From Mytilus trossulus (Eukaryota; Mollusca; Bivalvia; Mytilida; Mytilidae), in assembly GCF_036588685.1 (NCBI RefSeq), contig NC_086381.1, positions 46,499,431-46,563,430 of the forward strand: a DNA stretch of 64,000 nt. The letters run 5' to 3'. The position numbers were made by a program, and so were the translations under genes. The notes beneath the pieces are model-generated. The model saw only the letters and a list, made by a program, of their open reading frames with translations, made no database searches and had not been told where the DNA came from. Every line of letters begins with the position of its first letter. The first letter of the stretch is position 1. This document shows positions 1 to 12,445 of this stretch, piece after piece.

Positions 1-145
1 AAGACAACTATCCACAAAAGACCAAAATGACACAAATATTAACAATTATAGGTCACCTTACGGCCTTCAACAATGAGCAAAGCCCATACCGCATATAGTC
101 AGCTATAAAAGGCCCCGATAAGACAATGTAAAACAATTCAAAGTT
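1..145 (+). repeat. Interspersed repeat, ACGGCCTTCAAC family, 5'-truncated by window edge
   Basis: The stretch reads as one copy of a family seen repeatedly in the window. Landmarks are ACAACTATCCACAAAAGACC, CGGCCTTCAACAATGAGC and TATAAAAGGCCCCGATAAGA. Other copies lie at about 4395-4600 (+), 27880-28085 (-), 37880-38070 (-) and 42680-42870 (-). I recognise it from memory as very common in mussel DNA. It shows no coding potential. Confidence 0.8.
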
Positions 146-3100
146 CCTTGTTCGTATTTTGACTATACTTAAGGTATTTGTTTGGTTTGATGAGTTGTTT
201 AACGTTTGTAAAACTTACTTAAAATGTTTTTTTTTTTTTTAAATTAAGCAAATAAAGACGATTTGAGGATTTACATGTACTTTATCTAACCAATCATTGC
301 ACGCGCATGCCAGGCGATTACCATCGTTTAACCTATTACCCTAAACAATTTACCTTTTACAGAACAAACAATATCCGCTCAGAAAATATTATTTGTAATT
401 TATAGCGGCTATTATGGTCACCCTTATCGATATTATCTCCTGGTTTTCTTTGAGAGGAAATTCATTTAATATCTTCATAATTTACATGGTTTTATTCTTT
501 AATTGGTTCTGTAAACGATCGTCTGCAAATCGCCATAATGGCCGTTTCAAGTGTTAATCGGAAGACGTTGCTTGGATCATCTAAAGGGCTCTTTTTCATC
601 ATGGTCTTTGATGGTTTAAACATTATAAAACTAAAACTTCATTTATTGCAATTATTCTAGATAAGATAAAATATTGCGTCCAATATGAATGGACTAATAT
701 ACCTTTTAAAAAGATATGGTTCCGAAAGGTGCAAGGTTCGAACCCATTTACGGCCAGGTGTGAAGTTGATATGGTCCGATTTTTGTCACGTAATTTTTAT
801 TAAGTGTTTTGGAAATCTGTCTGGTGTGGTTTTGGTCCAACTTTTAAACATTATTTTTCTATATACATATTTTTTAGGAAAGACATTTGGTTTATTTGAA
901 TTTACGTGAAATTTAAAATGAATTCAAAACATTTTGTATCCATATTTTTCAATTTGTTTAGTCTTCAAGTTGTTGCTACAATCAACGAAACAATCAAATT
1001 AAAAAAAAAAAAAAAAGATTTAAAAAAAAGTATAAACTACATAAAATCTTCCAACATTTCCATGTCTGCAATTTTATCTGCAGATTTTGAAAATGTTAGC
1101 ATAATGGCTAACATATTTGTACATGATGATTTGCAAACATTGGTATTCAAGCAATATCTTTCATAATCGTTAATTGCAATTTAATAAGTTGATAATAGAT
1201 TTTAAATAAATATGCTATGTGTAAATTTTGTATTGCATGCAAACAATGAAAGAGACAGATATCACGTGACCGCGATGACATTGTAAGATATTCTGGGTAG
1301 AAGGAAACTATTCAAAAGGAACTTAGTCAGTAATTGAAGATTTTATTTAAATATATTTTTCATTATTTGAGAATTTGCTGTCGAATAAGAGGTTTATAAT
1401 GAATGTTTCTTTTTGATGATACATTCCCAAATCTCTTAGACTCGTGACGATATAAAGATTAACATATTACAAAGACAAACGATTATTGCATGTTGCCCTC
1501 GATATGCTGTCTTGTTGATTTTGTAGTTGGGTTGCTGTCTCAATCACGAATACATTTACCACAACCTGTGTCTTCGTTGACTAATATTCAAGAATATATA
1601 TTATGTACAGAGTCCTTAGAAATCATTTTGAGAAAATCTAATGAATATAGCTTGAAGTATATAAAAATTCAGTGATTTTTTTAAACATCTAAGTCGTCAT
1701 CTAAAATCAATTTTCATAAATATTATGGTTCTTTTTACCCTTGGTTCATTGAGAGGATAATTTATTATATTTTAAAGGTGTCCTTTGAATAATTCAATAA
1801 TTTATCTTTTCGGCCAGACAGATAACATAAATTGCAGATAAAAATATTTTTATATCATAATAATAAATTACAGTTTAAATTTCTACTCATCATTCTAGGT
1901 CAAGCACAGGAAATCGAGAGCCATAATTTTACGTAAAATTATTGCAAGTGTTTTAAACATTACATCACGAAATGAAATATTGGTAATTCTTATATTAACT
2001 TCAAACTCTTCAGGTTTTATCATGGCAATAAACAGATCCAAGCGATATTTGAAACGATTATATTTTATAATTCGTAGTTATACCCTTAAACACCGAGGCA
2101 ATTTATAACACTGTATTGCTTTTGAATGAGTTAAGGAGAATTAAATGCTAATAAAACATTATGCAGCGCACATTTTCGTTATTTAAAAAACGGGGGAAAA
2201 TTTGAGGCAGTTCATTCAAATTTTGTAATTCAAAATCGACGAATTCCCAGGGCCCGTTATCAATGACGTTTATTTTATCAAAAACGTACTAGAAGGGCAT
2301 CGGAGACCAAACCAAAAATTGTGTGGGATGTAAAGCTATGTATTAAATTCAAATAAAAATATATCAATGTTTTGAAGTTAATGTTAATGACTTCCTCCAA
2401 TGTAAAATAAAATTACAGGCCATGTAAAATTAGCATTTTATTTTTTTGTCAAAATGCCTGCAACAGCAACATTTAATGCTGAATGAAATATTAAAAAAAA
2501 AACCTTTAAGTATATAATATAGACTTTTGAAAATCCAATTTCCGAAATGATTTGACAAATTTTATATTTTCATCCTGCAACAAATACGTGGATGTTACCA
2601 CTATACAAGAAACTGAACATCGGTGTATCTTCTTTTGTCATAATTTTGTTTTCATACTTAGACGCCTAGTAAAAAGTAACTGAACGAGACATCGTGAGAA
2701 GCATACGTGCAGGAGGGCCTTTGTCTGCGTTCTATCGTGCATAAAGTTATGTTTTAGAGGATTTTAACCCTTTACATGATATATGCTGAAGCCCTCAATG
2801 TATGGGCTTTAGGCATACTTCGTCATAGACATTGGTATCGTGAGAGGCAGAGTTACAAATAATAGAACATTCGTGTAGTGATACCGGCTACGCAAGAATA
2901 TTGAACGATGCAAAGAAGTTTTATTTTAATAAAAACAAACAAAATAATGTATTACGAAAAACTTGCAAAAGAATTATTTTGTGGTTTTTATTTGTGTATG
3001 AAAAATATTATGTTGCAATTATTCTTCAAATGGGGAAATGATTTCCAAGTACATTCCGGAAAATTGGAGTATATATATGGCTGTAAACAAGAAATACGAA

Positions 3101-3614
3101 ATAATTAACAATGGTTACTTTTTTTTCTTGTTTGACACATGAAGGACCACTTTGTTTTTTGATTACTAATATCAGTAAATAAACGAAAGAAAAAGATCTG
3201 ACCAATATCAAATATGCATTACCTCGATCTGAAAGAAAGAACACGTTTCGTATGCTCTGTTGTGTTATATAAATGGAAATAAACGGCTTTATGAGGCATT
3301 CTCGTTTTAAAACAAATTTTAAAAATCCATTACATATTAATTGTGTTTCTTATTAGTGAAACTGCACTTTTAAAGCTTGCTGTATTATTAGACTTTTCGA
3401 CATGTTTGAAGGTCATGCACGAATATGCAATGCTAATAATATTTTAAAATTTTCACTTGATAATAATTTCATTTTAATAAATAATGAAGTGAAAAGAAGA
3501 TATTGTTTTCACTAACAAAACAAAAAGGCATGAAATATTAGACATAAAACATTGAAAAAAATGTGTAATACTATAATAAAAACCATTATTTTATTTGAAA
3601 TAAAAATAACCTAC
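146..3614. other. Gene-free stretch, probably intron of the homeobox-like gene
   Basis: If the exon at 3615-3750 is real, this AT-rich stretch is the start of its first intron. I looked on the minus strand for a homeodomain exon (helix 3 WFQNRR-type codons) and saw none. The short open frames here have no recognisable content, and no clear repeat boundary is visible. Confidence 0.5.
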
Positions 3615-3750
3615 CTAAAACATCATCTGAAACTCCACCATCGTCTTCTGAAGGCTTCCTTAGAATGGAATCTATCGAATGTTTAGTAACAAACTTTTTA
3701 CACATTTCTGGAGAACTTCTTGAAGATTCGTCTGAACTCATTTTTAACAT
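3615..3750 (-). CDS. First coding exon of a probable paired-type homeobox transcription factor (partial gene)
   Basis: Reading from ATG at 3750 (or the in-frame ATG at 3741) gives 45 codons and then a good donor, TTTTAG|GTAGGT. A TGA lies two codons before the first ATG in the same frame, so translation must start here. The peptide is rich in Ser and acidic residues and carries KHSIDSILRKP at residues 24-34. In paired-type homeodomain proteins (Arx, Rax, Hesx and relatives) an N-terminal eh1/octapeptide of the form F/H/Y-S/C-I-[DE]-x-IL binds Groucho-type corepressors. The family call therefore rests on one short motif. No homeodomain is seen; it would lie in exons left of the window. The exon ends in phase 1. 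Confidence 0.55.
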
Positions 3751-4394
3751 CGTTCAATCACAAAATGTTTTGTAGGTTATATTTAAAAATCAGATTTCTT
3801 TAAAAAGTAATTTTCTTTGATTTATAAGACCATAAGATCAAACCAAATTGGTACAAAGACCCTCTAATCCATTAGTAGCATTTTCAGAAGAATTTTCTCA
3901 ATAAATATTACCGTTGTTTACACAAATTTGCGACATAAGTCATAAATTTTCAATTGTACAGTTATACTGTTTCATTTGCTGCTCTCGGAGTGGCCAGAAT
4001 TTGAAGTGTTTATTTATTCAAATTGGCCTTGTTGCGAGATACCTGTGTGTGCTTCTGTGATTTCTAAATTTAACAGGATAAAAGGGTGGGCAAATCCCGA
4101 AGATATAAAGATGAGACATATATGAAGTGCAGTTTAATTTTTGGGTAAAGTAATGCTAAACAATTCTGCATAAGTCATTAAGAATCATGAGATTTCGTTT
4201 TCATTTCCGTCGTTGTGTTGTTGTCTCCTGGGATTGCTTTATAGTTCTCTTCTTTCTTTTTTTTAAAGATTTTGTTGAAAGTGAAGAAATCATTAAAATT
4301 AAGTAGCTAAAATATAGATATAATTTAATATAGTTTCTTTGATGACATATTTTTATTCAAATTATGTTTAAAAATATAAAAATAAGTAGATTAT
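3751..4394. other. Upstream region of the homeobox-like exon; nothing recognised
   Basis: This would hold the 5' UTR and promoter of the minus-strand exon at 3615-3750. I see AT-rich sequence with no clear TATA or initiator arrangement and no repeat with visible ends. Confidence 0.35.
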
Positions 4395-4595
4395 TGGCCA
4401 TGAGACAACTCTCGACAGAAAAAAAACCCAATTGACACAGAAATTATCGACTATAAGTCACAGTACGGCCTTCAATAATTAGTAAAACACATACAGCAGT
4501 CAGCTAAAAAAAGGCTCCGAAATGACAATGGTAAAAAATTTTCAGACGATTAAAATAACGGCCTGATTTATGTACAAAGTAATGAACAAATATGA
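4395..4595 (+). repeat. Interspersed repeat, ACGGCCTTCAAC family, diverged copy
   Basis: This is a diverged plus-strand copy of the family at 1-145. It has CCATGAGACAACTCTCGACA, CAGTACGGCCTTCAATAATT and an AACGGCCTGATTTATG end. The mismatches and small indels suggest an old insertion. Confidence 0.75.
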
Positions 4596-4621
4596 TATTC
4601 TTCTTCTTCTTCTTCTTCTTT
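4590..4621 (+). repeat. (TTC)n microsatellite
   Basis: An uninterrupted run of TTC trinucleotides, about nine units, directly follows the end of the preceding interspersed repeat. Confidence 0.9.
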
Positions 4622-5236
4622 AAGTTTTCCAGTTTTCCATCTGAATAAAGATGATTAATAACTGGTGCATACGTGGCCTATTTATTAAAATTAAGTTAAT
4701 ATTTTAGTTATTTACAAACGGTACAAAGAACAGATGTAGTGATTAAAACTATGTTCAGGAGATGAAGTTTTTTAAATAATAGTGGAGAGAACAGCATATG
4801 TAAGCTGATCTCTGAAAGAGTCGACTGTCTGTGTATTTACTACTGGGGTTGGTAAAAGATTCCATTGAGTTATTGTGTATGGGAAAAATGAAAATCTGTA
4901 TGAGTCTTTTGATGTATAAATGAGTCTGAAGGTGTGAGAATGATGTCTTCTGGTTCTTAAATCAAAATTGTGCTAGATGGTATAGCAACACGATGATGTG
5001 TGATCTTGTACATCATAACCAGTCGTGCACGCAGTCTGCGTTGTGTTAAAATTGGCCAGTTTAGTGTGTTCAGCATGTTTGATACACTACTAGTATTATG
5101 ATACCTGTTGCAGGCATACCGAGCAGCTCGCCTTTGGACAATTTCTATCTTTGAAATAGATTCTGAAGTATAATATACAGCAACAAACGACAACCACTGA
5201 ATTAAAAATTCGTTTGACTTTGGACATGCACATACT

Positions 5237-5933
5237 ATAAGTTATATGGTTCGCTACTGACCCCCTACGGATCAAGAGAGGGTTAGTAAAATCCATAGGG
5301 GGTGAGGCCGGTGGCCGAATTTCCTATGAATTTTATTCACCCTCTATGGATCCGTAGGGGGGTCAGTAGTTAACCGTATAACGAATTTATCGGACGCTGG
5401 ACTTTTTCTGCGGTGTTTTGTTGAAAAATAAACAATGAAACACAACAACATTAATAGTTATCGGACCACAGATGAATTATCATGTTGTGATTGGTTAAAC
5501 GCCGTCACGTGGTGACCCCCTATGAGACCGCATGGGGTTAGTAAGTTTCATATGGGGTTCATGACGCGTTAATGGCGACGTCATCTATTAATGTTGTTGT
5601 GTTTCATTGTTTATTTTTCAACAAAACGCCGCAGAAAAATTCCAGCGTCCGATAAATTCGTTATACGGTTAACTACTGACCCCCTACGGATCCATAGAGG
5701 GTGAATAAAATGCATAGGAGACTCGGCCTCCGGCCTCACCCCCTATGGATTTTACTAACCCTCTATGGATCCGTATGGGGTCAGTAGCGAACCATATAAC
5801 TTATAATGACGTCGCCATTAACACGCCATGAACCCCATATGAAACTTACTAACCCCATACGGTCTCATAGGGGGGTCACCATTGGACGGCGTTTAACCAA
5901 TCACAACGTGATAATTCATCTGTGGTCCGATAA
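5237..5933. repeat. Interleaved inverted repeats A-B-A'-B' (foldback-type element)
   Basis: Segment A (about 5237-5457) reappears inverted as A' (about 5587-5804). Segment B (about 5457-5584) reappears inverted as B' (about 5806-5933). A is itself a palindrome: its halves at about 5253-5300 and 5320-5371 carry CTACTGACCCCCTACGGATC and its complement around a GGCCGGTGGCC centre. B carries GGTTAAACGCCGTCACGTGG, and GACGTCAT lies at the B/A' junction. The arms differ by scattered mismatches only. There is no open frame of note. I infer a non-autonomous foldback DNA element, possibly one insertion within another copy. Confidence 0.85.
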
Positions 5934-6084
5934 AGAATTTGACGAGGTATAACTTGTTAGTTATAAGGCGCGCCGACCCTCCTCCAAAACTGGGACAGTG
6001 ATAAAACAGTTCAACACAAGAATAAAAGAATAAAAATGAGTTGAAAAGGGTTTAACTCGTCAGATCAATATAACTCAGAAATTC

Positions 6085-6410
6085 AACTATCAAATAAACT
6101 CATCATAGATACATGGATTGAAATTTCATATTTTCGCCAGACGCGCGTTCGTCTATACAGTGACAATCGAACAAAAAAATTTTAAAAAGAAAAACAAAGT
6201 ACAAGGTTGAAGAGCATTGAGGACCAACAATTTTTAAAATGTTTTGCCAAATACAGCTATGTTTATCCCTTTCTGAGGTAGAAAAGCCTGACTGTATTAA
6301 AAATCACTGATTTGTTATACCATATCAATGTTAATTTATGTCAACACAAAAGTGCTGACTACTGGGCTGGTGATTAAACAAAACACAGAGTGGACGTGGC
6401 AGGGTACTTA
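6085..6410 (+). repeat. Interspersed repeat, CATAGATACCAGGATT family
   Basis: The copy begins with ACTCATCATAGATACATGG, continues through CGCCAGACGCGCGTTCGTC and GAAGAGCATTGAGGACC, then TGTTTTGCCAAATACAGCTA. It runs into GTCAACACAAAAGTGCTGAC and ACTGGGCTGGTGAT. Related copies lie at 15920-16140 and 18110-18250 in the same orientation. A 94-codon open frame begins inside it at 6328 but has no recognisable protein content. Confidence 0.75.
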
Positions 6411-6855
6411 TACATCCCCACAGCAAAATGACACTCGGTTCAACACTAAGAGTACATTGTACTTGCAGTTACCGGTAGCTAGTTCGAAACCAATAACAAC
6501 TAATAAAAAAATCATGCATCCAACATCTAATGAATTAACTGGTAAGACATCATTGAGTCGGAAAAAACATGACCTTGTTCAATTCCAAGATACAAATATC
6601 GAGAGATTGTAGTTCGCTTTTAAATATGTATGCACCAAGTTAAAAGATCTTTTTATCGTGACAAAAAGCATTTAATACTGGGGGACATGTGAAGTCCTTC
6701 AATGTTGCATCTACGACGCAGCTTCGTAGGCTTGGCAAACGAGTGAGAGATTGTTAAGGCAATATAGAACTTAAACATATATATCTAAATAATAATAATA
6801 TTACATCTTTTCTTTGCTATATATATCCCTTCCTAAAAAAAAGTAGAAATTAGGA

Positions 6856-6957
6856 GATAACTGTATTGAATTTTAAGCTCCGACGGCATCAATTGGGGAT
6901 TTGATGGTCGCAAATTAAGTTTACTGCCGTCGGCGCTTAAAATACAATATTGTTATC
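6856..6957. mobile_element. Short MITE-like element with 35-bp terminal inverted repeats
   Basis: The ends read GATAACTGTATTGAATTTTA and the inverse of GATAACAATATTGTATTTTA. Both continue into AAGC(T/G)CCGACGGCA. The element is about 102 bp with almost no spacer and no coding capacity. Confidence 0.75.
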
Positions 6958-9900
6958 TTCATAATAATGAAACTGACAGAAAACAACGTTAAAACATGTA
7001 TTTAAAACCTGTAATATGCCGTCTGCGCTTGCTCGTACGTCCAATAGCATCAATTGTCAATTGATGCCGTGTAAATAAGTGACGTCATCCAATCAAAATG
7101 AACGTTACAAACGTTGTTGCATTAGAATACGCTTTGGCACGCATATGTTTAGCTAAAATAAACCGACGTCATAAGCTATCATAAATAAAAGTTTAAACAA
7201 TCCCATTAAAAAATGCATTTATTAAACTATAGACGTTAATTTTGCAGTCTTATTTTACAGATAATAATCACAGTGGCTTGTGTCTTGGTCTTTATTTGTA
7301 GTTCTAGGGTCATCTAATTGATTTTGTGCTATCTTGATAATCGTGTCCCTTTTGGTACATTGAGAGTTGCCTTCCCTTATAAACATTTCGGAAATTAATA
7401 GTAATGTTAAAACGTTAAATGTTAATTTATTTTGTTTAAATTATCAAAAGAAAATTTAATCATGAGTTAAATATTTTTCGTTATTTATAAAATATATTCC
7501 TTAAAATCTAAATAACCATTTAATTCATGATTTAAATGAAATACCTTGCATTGTGTAGGAATTTGATGAAAAGAAACGATCCAAAATTTTGAAGTATGAA
7601 TACTTACTGATAATTAAATGATAATACTAAAAATTAAAATCATCATAAACATTATTTTCAAATAATCAAGAGTACTAGGTCGTTTCTTGCGCAATTCTGA
7701 TAAATTTATACTTGAATTTTATGGTTGTCAAAGAGTTATATGATTTATAAGAAAAAAGATTTATCGAATTCTAATTTGTAATTTATTTAGGATTCATGGC
7801 AATAAAAATCTCTAAGACACGAATCGTGACTGTTACAGTGAAGTTAAGGGTCAAGATTTAACGGCGACGAGCGAATTTAAAAGTCTTAAAAAGTTATTCA
7901 TCGCTTAATAAGTTGCTTATCGCTATATATATGTTTAAAGTATACTTAAGCCATGGTTATATATATGCCACCAATGAAATGACTATCAATGACATTAGAA
8001 ATGATAAACTGATCAATTCTCCAAATCAGCATAGATATACACACTTGTGTAATCTTGATAAGACACTTGACGGTTGCCAATAAGTGATCATTTGTTTCGT
8101 TTTATCACTAATTCGGAGTAATTTAACGGGTTTATTTTCCAAATAAATACCAATTATTATTTATGATTTCGTGGATGACATTTTAAATCTACCTACATTA
8201 TACGAATTATATAAAACAAATGGTCTTTAAAATTGGTAATGTGAACATAAATATCTCATTACTATTAAAAGTCAAAGGTTAAACTGAAAATCTTAGAGAA
8301 AAATAAGTGGCATGACGTACTCAATACAGAAGAGATAATTAACAAAAAATAAAAAAAGGCTTGTAATATTTGTTTTATTATTTTATGATATCTTGTGGAA
8401 ATTTCTTTTTAAATTATCTTCTGAAGGATAATAGGATGCTTTTTTAAATCTTTTTATTTCTGTTTTATTGTTCTAAAAACTTATCATACTATTTCAAAAT
8501 CCAAGGTCATTTTCACCATACGCAGGTAAAATAGCCGATTTGATTTTTTTAGATTGACCTTCAAATGAGAATCGACTAAAAAATCTCACAATTCAGAAAA
8601 AAATCACACATTTTTTTAGTCTAATTTTGTAGATTAACAAAGATTCACATATTGTTATTTTTTCTTGTATTAATTTGAGACCTTATCGTTTCCTTGAAAA
8701 GATTTTTAACTAGCTATATTTAAACAATTAAACTGCATGCAATGTCATTGGTTCAAATTAATTGATTCAATAGTTTTTATTTTCTGAGTTACTTGAACTT
8801 CAAATAATAAGATTATTCTTTCTTCTACATTTTCTAAATATTCATGAATTATACTAGAACTTCATGAAGACTTGTATTCTTCAATGCGTTAATTTACATA
8901 TTTTAGAAATGTGTTAATTACTTGTATGACTTTTGTATATGAAGAGAAAACGGTACTATTTATTCTGCCATAGGCGACAATATTAACATTTTCTGAATTT
9001 ACCACTTTTTATGATAGAAACCTGAATTAAACAGTTATATGTGGTGTTAGTACTTTATTATTCTGTTTTAAAAATTAAAGCCAAATAGTAGCATGACCAA
9101 CTTTTAACGTAACTTGTTTATGTTATACATGCCCACCGTCATTTTGCACCTTTTGTCAAATTTTGGAAGTCTTTTCGAATAATTCTCTAGAAAATATTTC
9201 AATGTTTCAAAATGTATATTGTAAATATATACACTGCAGTTATTCACAGATAAATAAAAAAATATATTGTACCCTTTCATCCAATCACAGCGCTACTAAT
9301 TTGCTTCCTTCACCTGCCTTGGATACACAAATGACCATTTTATAGAGCTGGGAAAATGTAATAGTACCGTTTTCCCTGAAACAAAGATGGCATATGTGGC
9401 TGTTATAATTCCCTAGAAATAAACAAAGTTAAAGATCATTTAGATAGAACAACAAATGAATTCAATGTATTTTATTAACAGAAGTTGAGTATTGCAAACT
9501 TGAAAAAAAGAAATATTTAAAAAAAGACAAAACTCTTGTCAAGCGGACAAAATATAAGATTTCAGATCAATATGACCAAGGCGGTTTTATTAAGAAAAAA
9601 ATATCTTAAACGAAATCCCCCCAAAAATAATCGTCATGTGAAAACCTTTGAATAGAAAAATGTATACATGGGATAAAAAAACTAAACAAAGTCAAACTTT
9701 ATTTGTTTCTACACATGTAAATGTTAGCTGAAATTTTTTCTTAAATAGCAAATTATTAATTAACAGTGCCCATGAAAAATGCCACAAAATAGTCTGTATC
9801 GTTAAATTTTGCATTTCTTGCTGAAATGAAATCTACATAAATAATTTTTCAAACCATATTTAAGAATTCAATCCTTTTTGTGGTTTCATTTTTGTTAGAT

Positions 9901-10745
9901 TGTTCTGTGGTTCCTGTGAGTACTACAAATTGGATGATTTTTAATTAAATTTGAAATAGTTATTTAAAACAAGGACCAAGTCTGTAGTTGAGTTATTTAC
10001 ACACAGCTAGTTAAATCTTTAAGAAAAGAGATAGAGTCTTATACTAAAATAAAAAAAGAAAAGAAATGTGTTAATCATTGTATAGCTGGACAATTTGACG
10101 AAACAAATGTGTTTTCCAGTCAATTAACAAAAGATTGTCAAGAAAACCTTGCAAAAAAAATATGAAATTCGTGATAGTCGTAAAGACACATCTAACACTT
10201 TTTGAGAACTAATAATAACCTTAAGAGTAATAAAATCTATTAAGAGTTATGAGCTATTTGAATTTTTAATGTCACCAAATTTTTAACACACCTTGTGGGA
10301 ACATGAAGCTTGTCGGAACTAGAAACTCAAAATCAAAAGGAAAATTATGACAATTATTGCATTATTTTCAACAATATTGAACTCTCTTTCAGGATTTTAA
10401 GTTTCACTTTTGTCCTTTTATTTGCTCTGGAATCATAATTTTGCAATAAATTTAATTTCAATTGACCTGAGATTGTTGACTTTGATCATTTTCAAGAGTT
10501 ATGTAGAAATTGATAACCCAGGTGTTCAGAGGACCAGACCCCGTGAACTAAATCCAAGGTCGCTACGCACATTTTTTTATGGTTTAACAATCATCTGATG
10601 ACACGAGTATGGGCACTCTATTCTGCTTTAATTCAATATCAACATCATTACAATTAGCCTTTGAGGAGGTTCTCGGGTACAAAAAACCGCAGCAAATATC
10701 TAAACCTTTTTTTTCGTTACAAATTGTATTTATTACACTATTTAT
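6958..10745. other. Gene-free AT-rich stretch
   Basis: I find no exon, RNA gene or clear element boundary here. A CATCAATTGTCAATTGATGC palindrome lies near 7049. The small open frame near 9163 has no recognisable content. Confidence 0.4.
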
Positions 10746-10844
10746 AGATTATCGTTGATTATCTCAACAAGAATGATTTTCTCGCTTGAGCTGGAACAGC
10801 GAAAGTGAGAAAAGCAATCGAGTTGAGATGACCAATGATAATCT
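10746..10844. repeat. Imperfect palindrome, arms about 45 bp
   Basis: The left arm starts AGATTATCGTTGATTATCTC and the right arm inverted starts AGATTATCATTGGTCATCTC. Both continue through TTTTCTC-type sequence to a short central loop. This is probably a foldback MITE or a hairpin end of one. Similar TTATCACAAAAAAAGAT and AGCGATAAT motifs follow to 11015. Confidence 0.7.
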
Positions 10845-11063
10845 GTTTATCGCTATTTTACCTATGACGACGTTGTCAATTTCAATGTCAATTTCGTTAA
10901 CAACGCACGTGGCGTCCTTAGTTTCTAGCGATAATTTTTCCATCTCAAGCGAGTAGCATGATATGAAAATTATCACAAAAAAAGATCAAAGGAAAAATCC
11001 ACAAAATAGCGATAATAATTGATACTTGATGATATGGTACAAACATCAACCAAAATAAAATCA

Positions 11064-11240
<177 letters not shown>

Positions 11241-11726
11241 ATTAATAATAAAAATGAACAATTATTCATATTGTATAGTAGAAATTAAACTTTGAAATTC
11301 TTAAAATTATTTTATTTGTCATGTTCAACCCGAAAAATCATTGAAACAGCTAACCATTATTTTACATGAAATTATTATAAGATATAATGCATGACTATAT
11401 AATTGCAAACAAAAAATCAAATAAAAAATAACGCCAACTATCCTTAACTAAAATGTGTAACTGTATTTGAAACAATTAGCCTTTCTATTTTAAAAAACCC
11501 GACTTTAATAATATATTTGAACTTGGATTAAATAGTTTTCTAAAATATATGAATGATTAGTATTTAGACCCAATTATACAATATCACTGTATTGCACATA
11601 TAAAATGTTTCCTGAAAATAGTTAAAGTATATGATGTTCGCATTCCCCCAAAACCAATATCTAAATAAATATAAAAAGCCCGAATATTTTCGATTCCTTA
11701 ATGTTGATGAGTTGGTTTTTAACCAC
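11241..11726. other. Gene-free stretch
   Basis: AT-rich sequence between the microsatellite and the tandem duplication. I see nothing I can support as a feature. Confidence 0.4.
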
Positions 11727-12037
11727 ACTTGTATAGATCTTGGCTTTATAGATGGCTGAGTAACAGCTAGGAGGGAACCAGTGAGCTTTTGTCCGTTTTC
11801 CTGCCGACAGTTGGTTTTATCACCTGGTATTTTAGCTTCCTCCACCAATACAAACTAACCTTCATGATAAAGCCAAGGAACACTTGTATCGATCTTGGCT
11901 TTATAGATGTCTGAGTACCAGCTAGCAGGGAACCAGTGAGCCTTTGTTAGTTTTCCTGCCGACAGTTGGTTATCTCACCTGGTATATTCTAGCTTCCTCC
12001 ACCAATACAAACTAACCTTCATGATAAAGTCAAGGAA
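11727..12037 (+). repeat. Tandem duplication, two copies of about 155 bp
   Basis: Copy 1 (about 11727-11881) and copy 2 (about 11882-12037) both start with CACTTGTAT and ATCTTGGCTTTATAGATG. Both continue through AACCAGTGAGC and TTTTCCTGCCGACAGTTGGT and end with CTTCATGATAAAG. The copies differ by point changes and one small insertion. Confidence 0.9.
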
Positions 12038-12039
12038 AC

Positions 12040-12230
12040 TGGAATTGACTATCATACAAAATACGAAAACAAGGAATATAAATGTCTACGGACTCAAGTC
12101 AGGAATATGACAGTTCTTGTCCATTCGTTTTTGATGCGTTTTGTTATTTGATTTTGCCATGTGATTATGGACTTTCCTAATTGATTTTCCTCTGAGTTCA
12201 GTATTTTTGTTATTTTACTTTTTCCTAAAT
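12040..12230 (+). repeat. Retroelement-tail-like interspersed repeat
   Basis: Landmarks are GACTCAAGTCAGGAATATGA, TTTTGATGCGTTTTG, GATTATGGACTTTCCTAATT and TTTCCTCTGAGTTCAGTATT. Diverged versions of the last part recur at about 14040-14110 (GGACTTTCCGTTTAAAATTT, GAAGTTCGGTATTTTT). The first part recurs at about 16670-16740 (CAAGTCACGAATATGGCAGT). Confidence 0.6.
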
Positions 12231-12358
12231 ATTTTCAACAGAAAAAAATGACGATACAGCTCTAGATTTTAAAAAGTTTTTGCTATGAAAACGTCGTTAG
12301 GTCAGACATTGTATTTTTTGGTTCGGTAGAATAGAAACAGCCTTGCATGAAATTGTAT

Positions 12359-12445
12359 GACGCTTGATGTATGATATGTCTACACATCTTTTGGTTTATA
12401 TCTGACGCTTGATGTATGATATGTCAACACATCTTTTGGTTTATT
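12359..12445 (+). repeat. 43-bp unit, two tandem copies
   Basis: TGACGCTTGATGTATGATAT followed by GTC(T/A)ACACATCTTTTGG occurs twice in a row, differing by one base. Confidence 0.9.

Noticed and set aside
735..765. GGTTCGAACCC, a tRNA B-box-like sequence
   Set aside because: No A-box or cloverleaf could be formed around it.
6328..6612. 94-codon plus-strand frame
   Set aside because: It starts inside an interspersed repeat, and the peptide has no recognisable domain.
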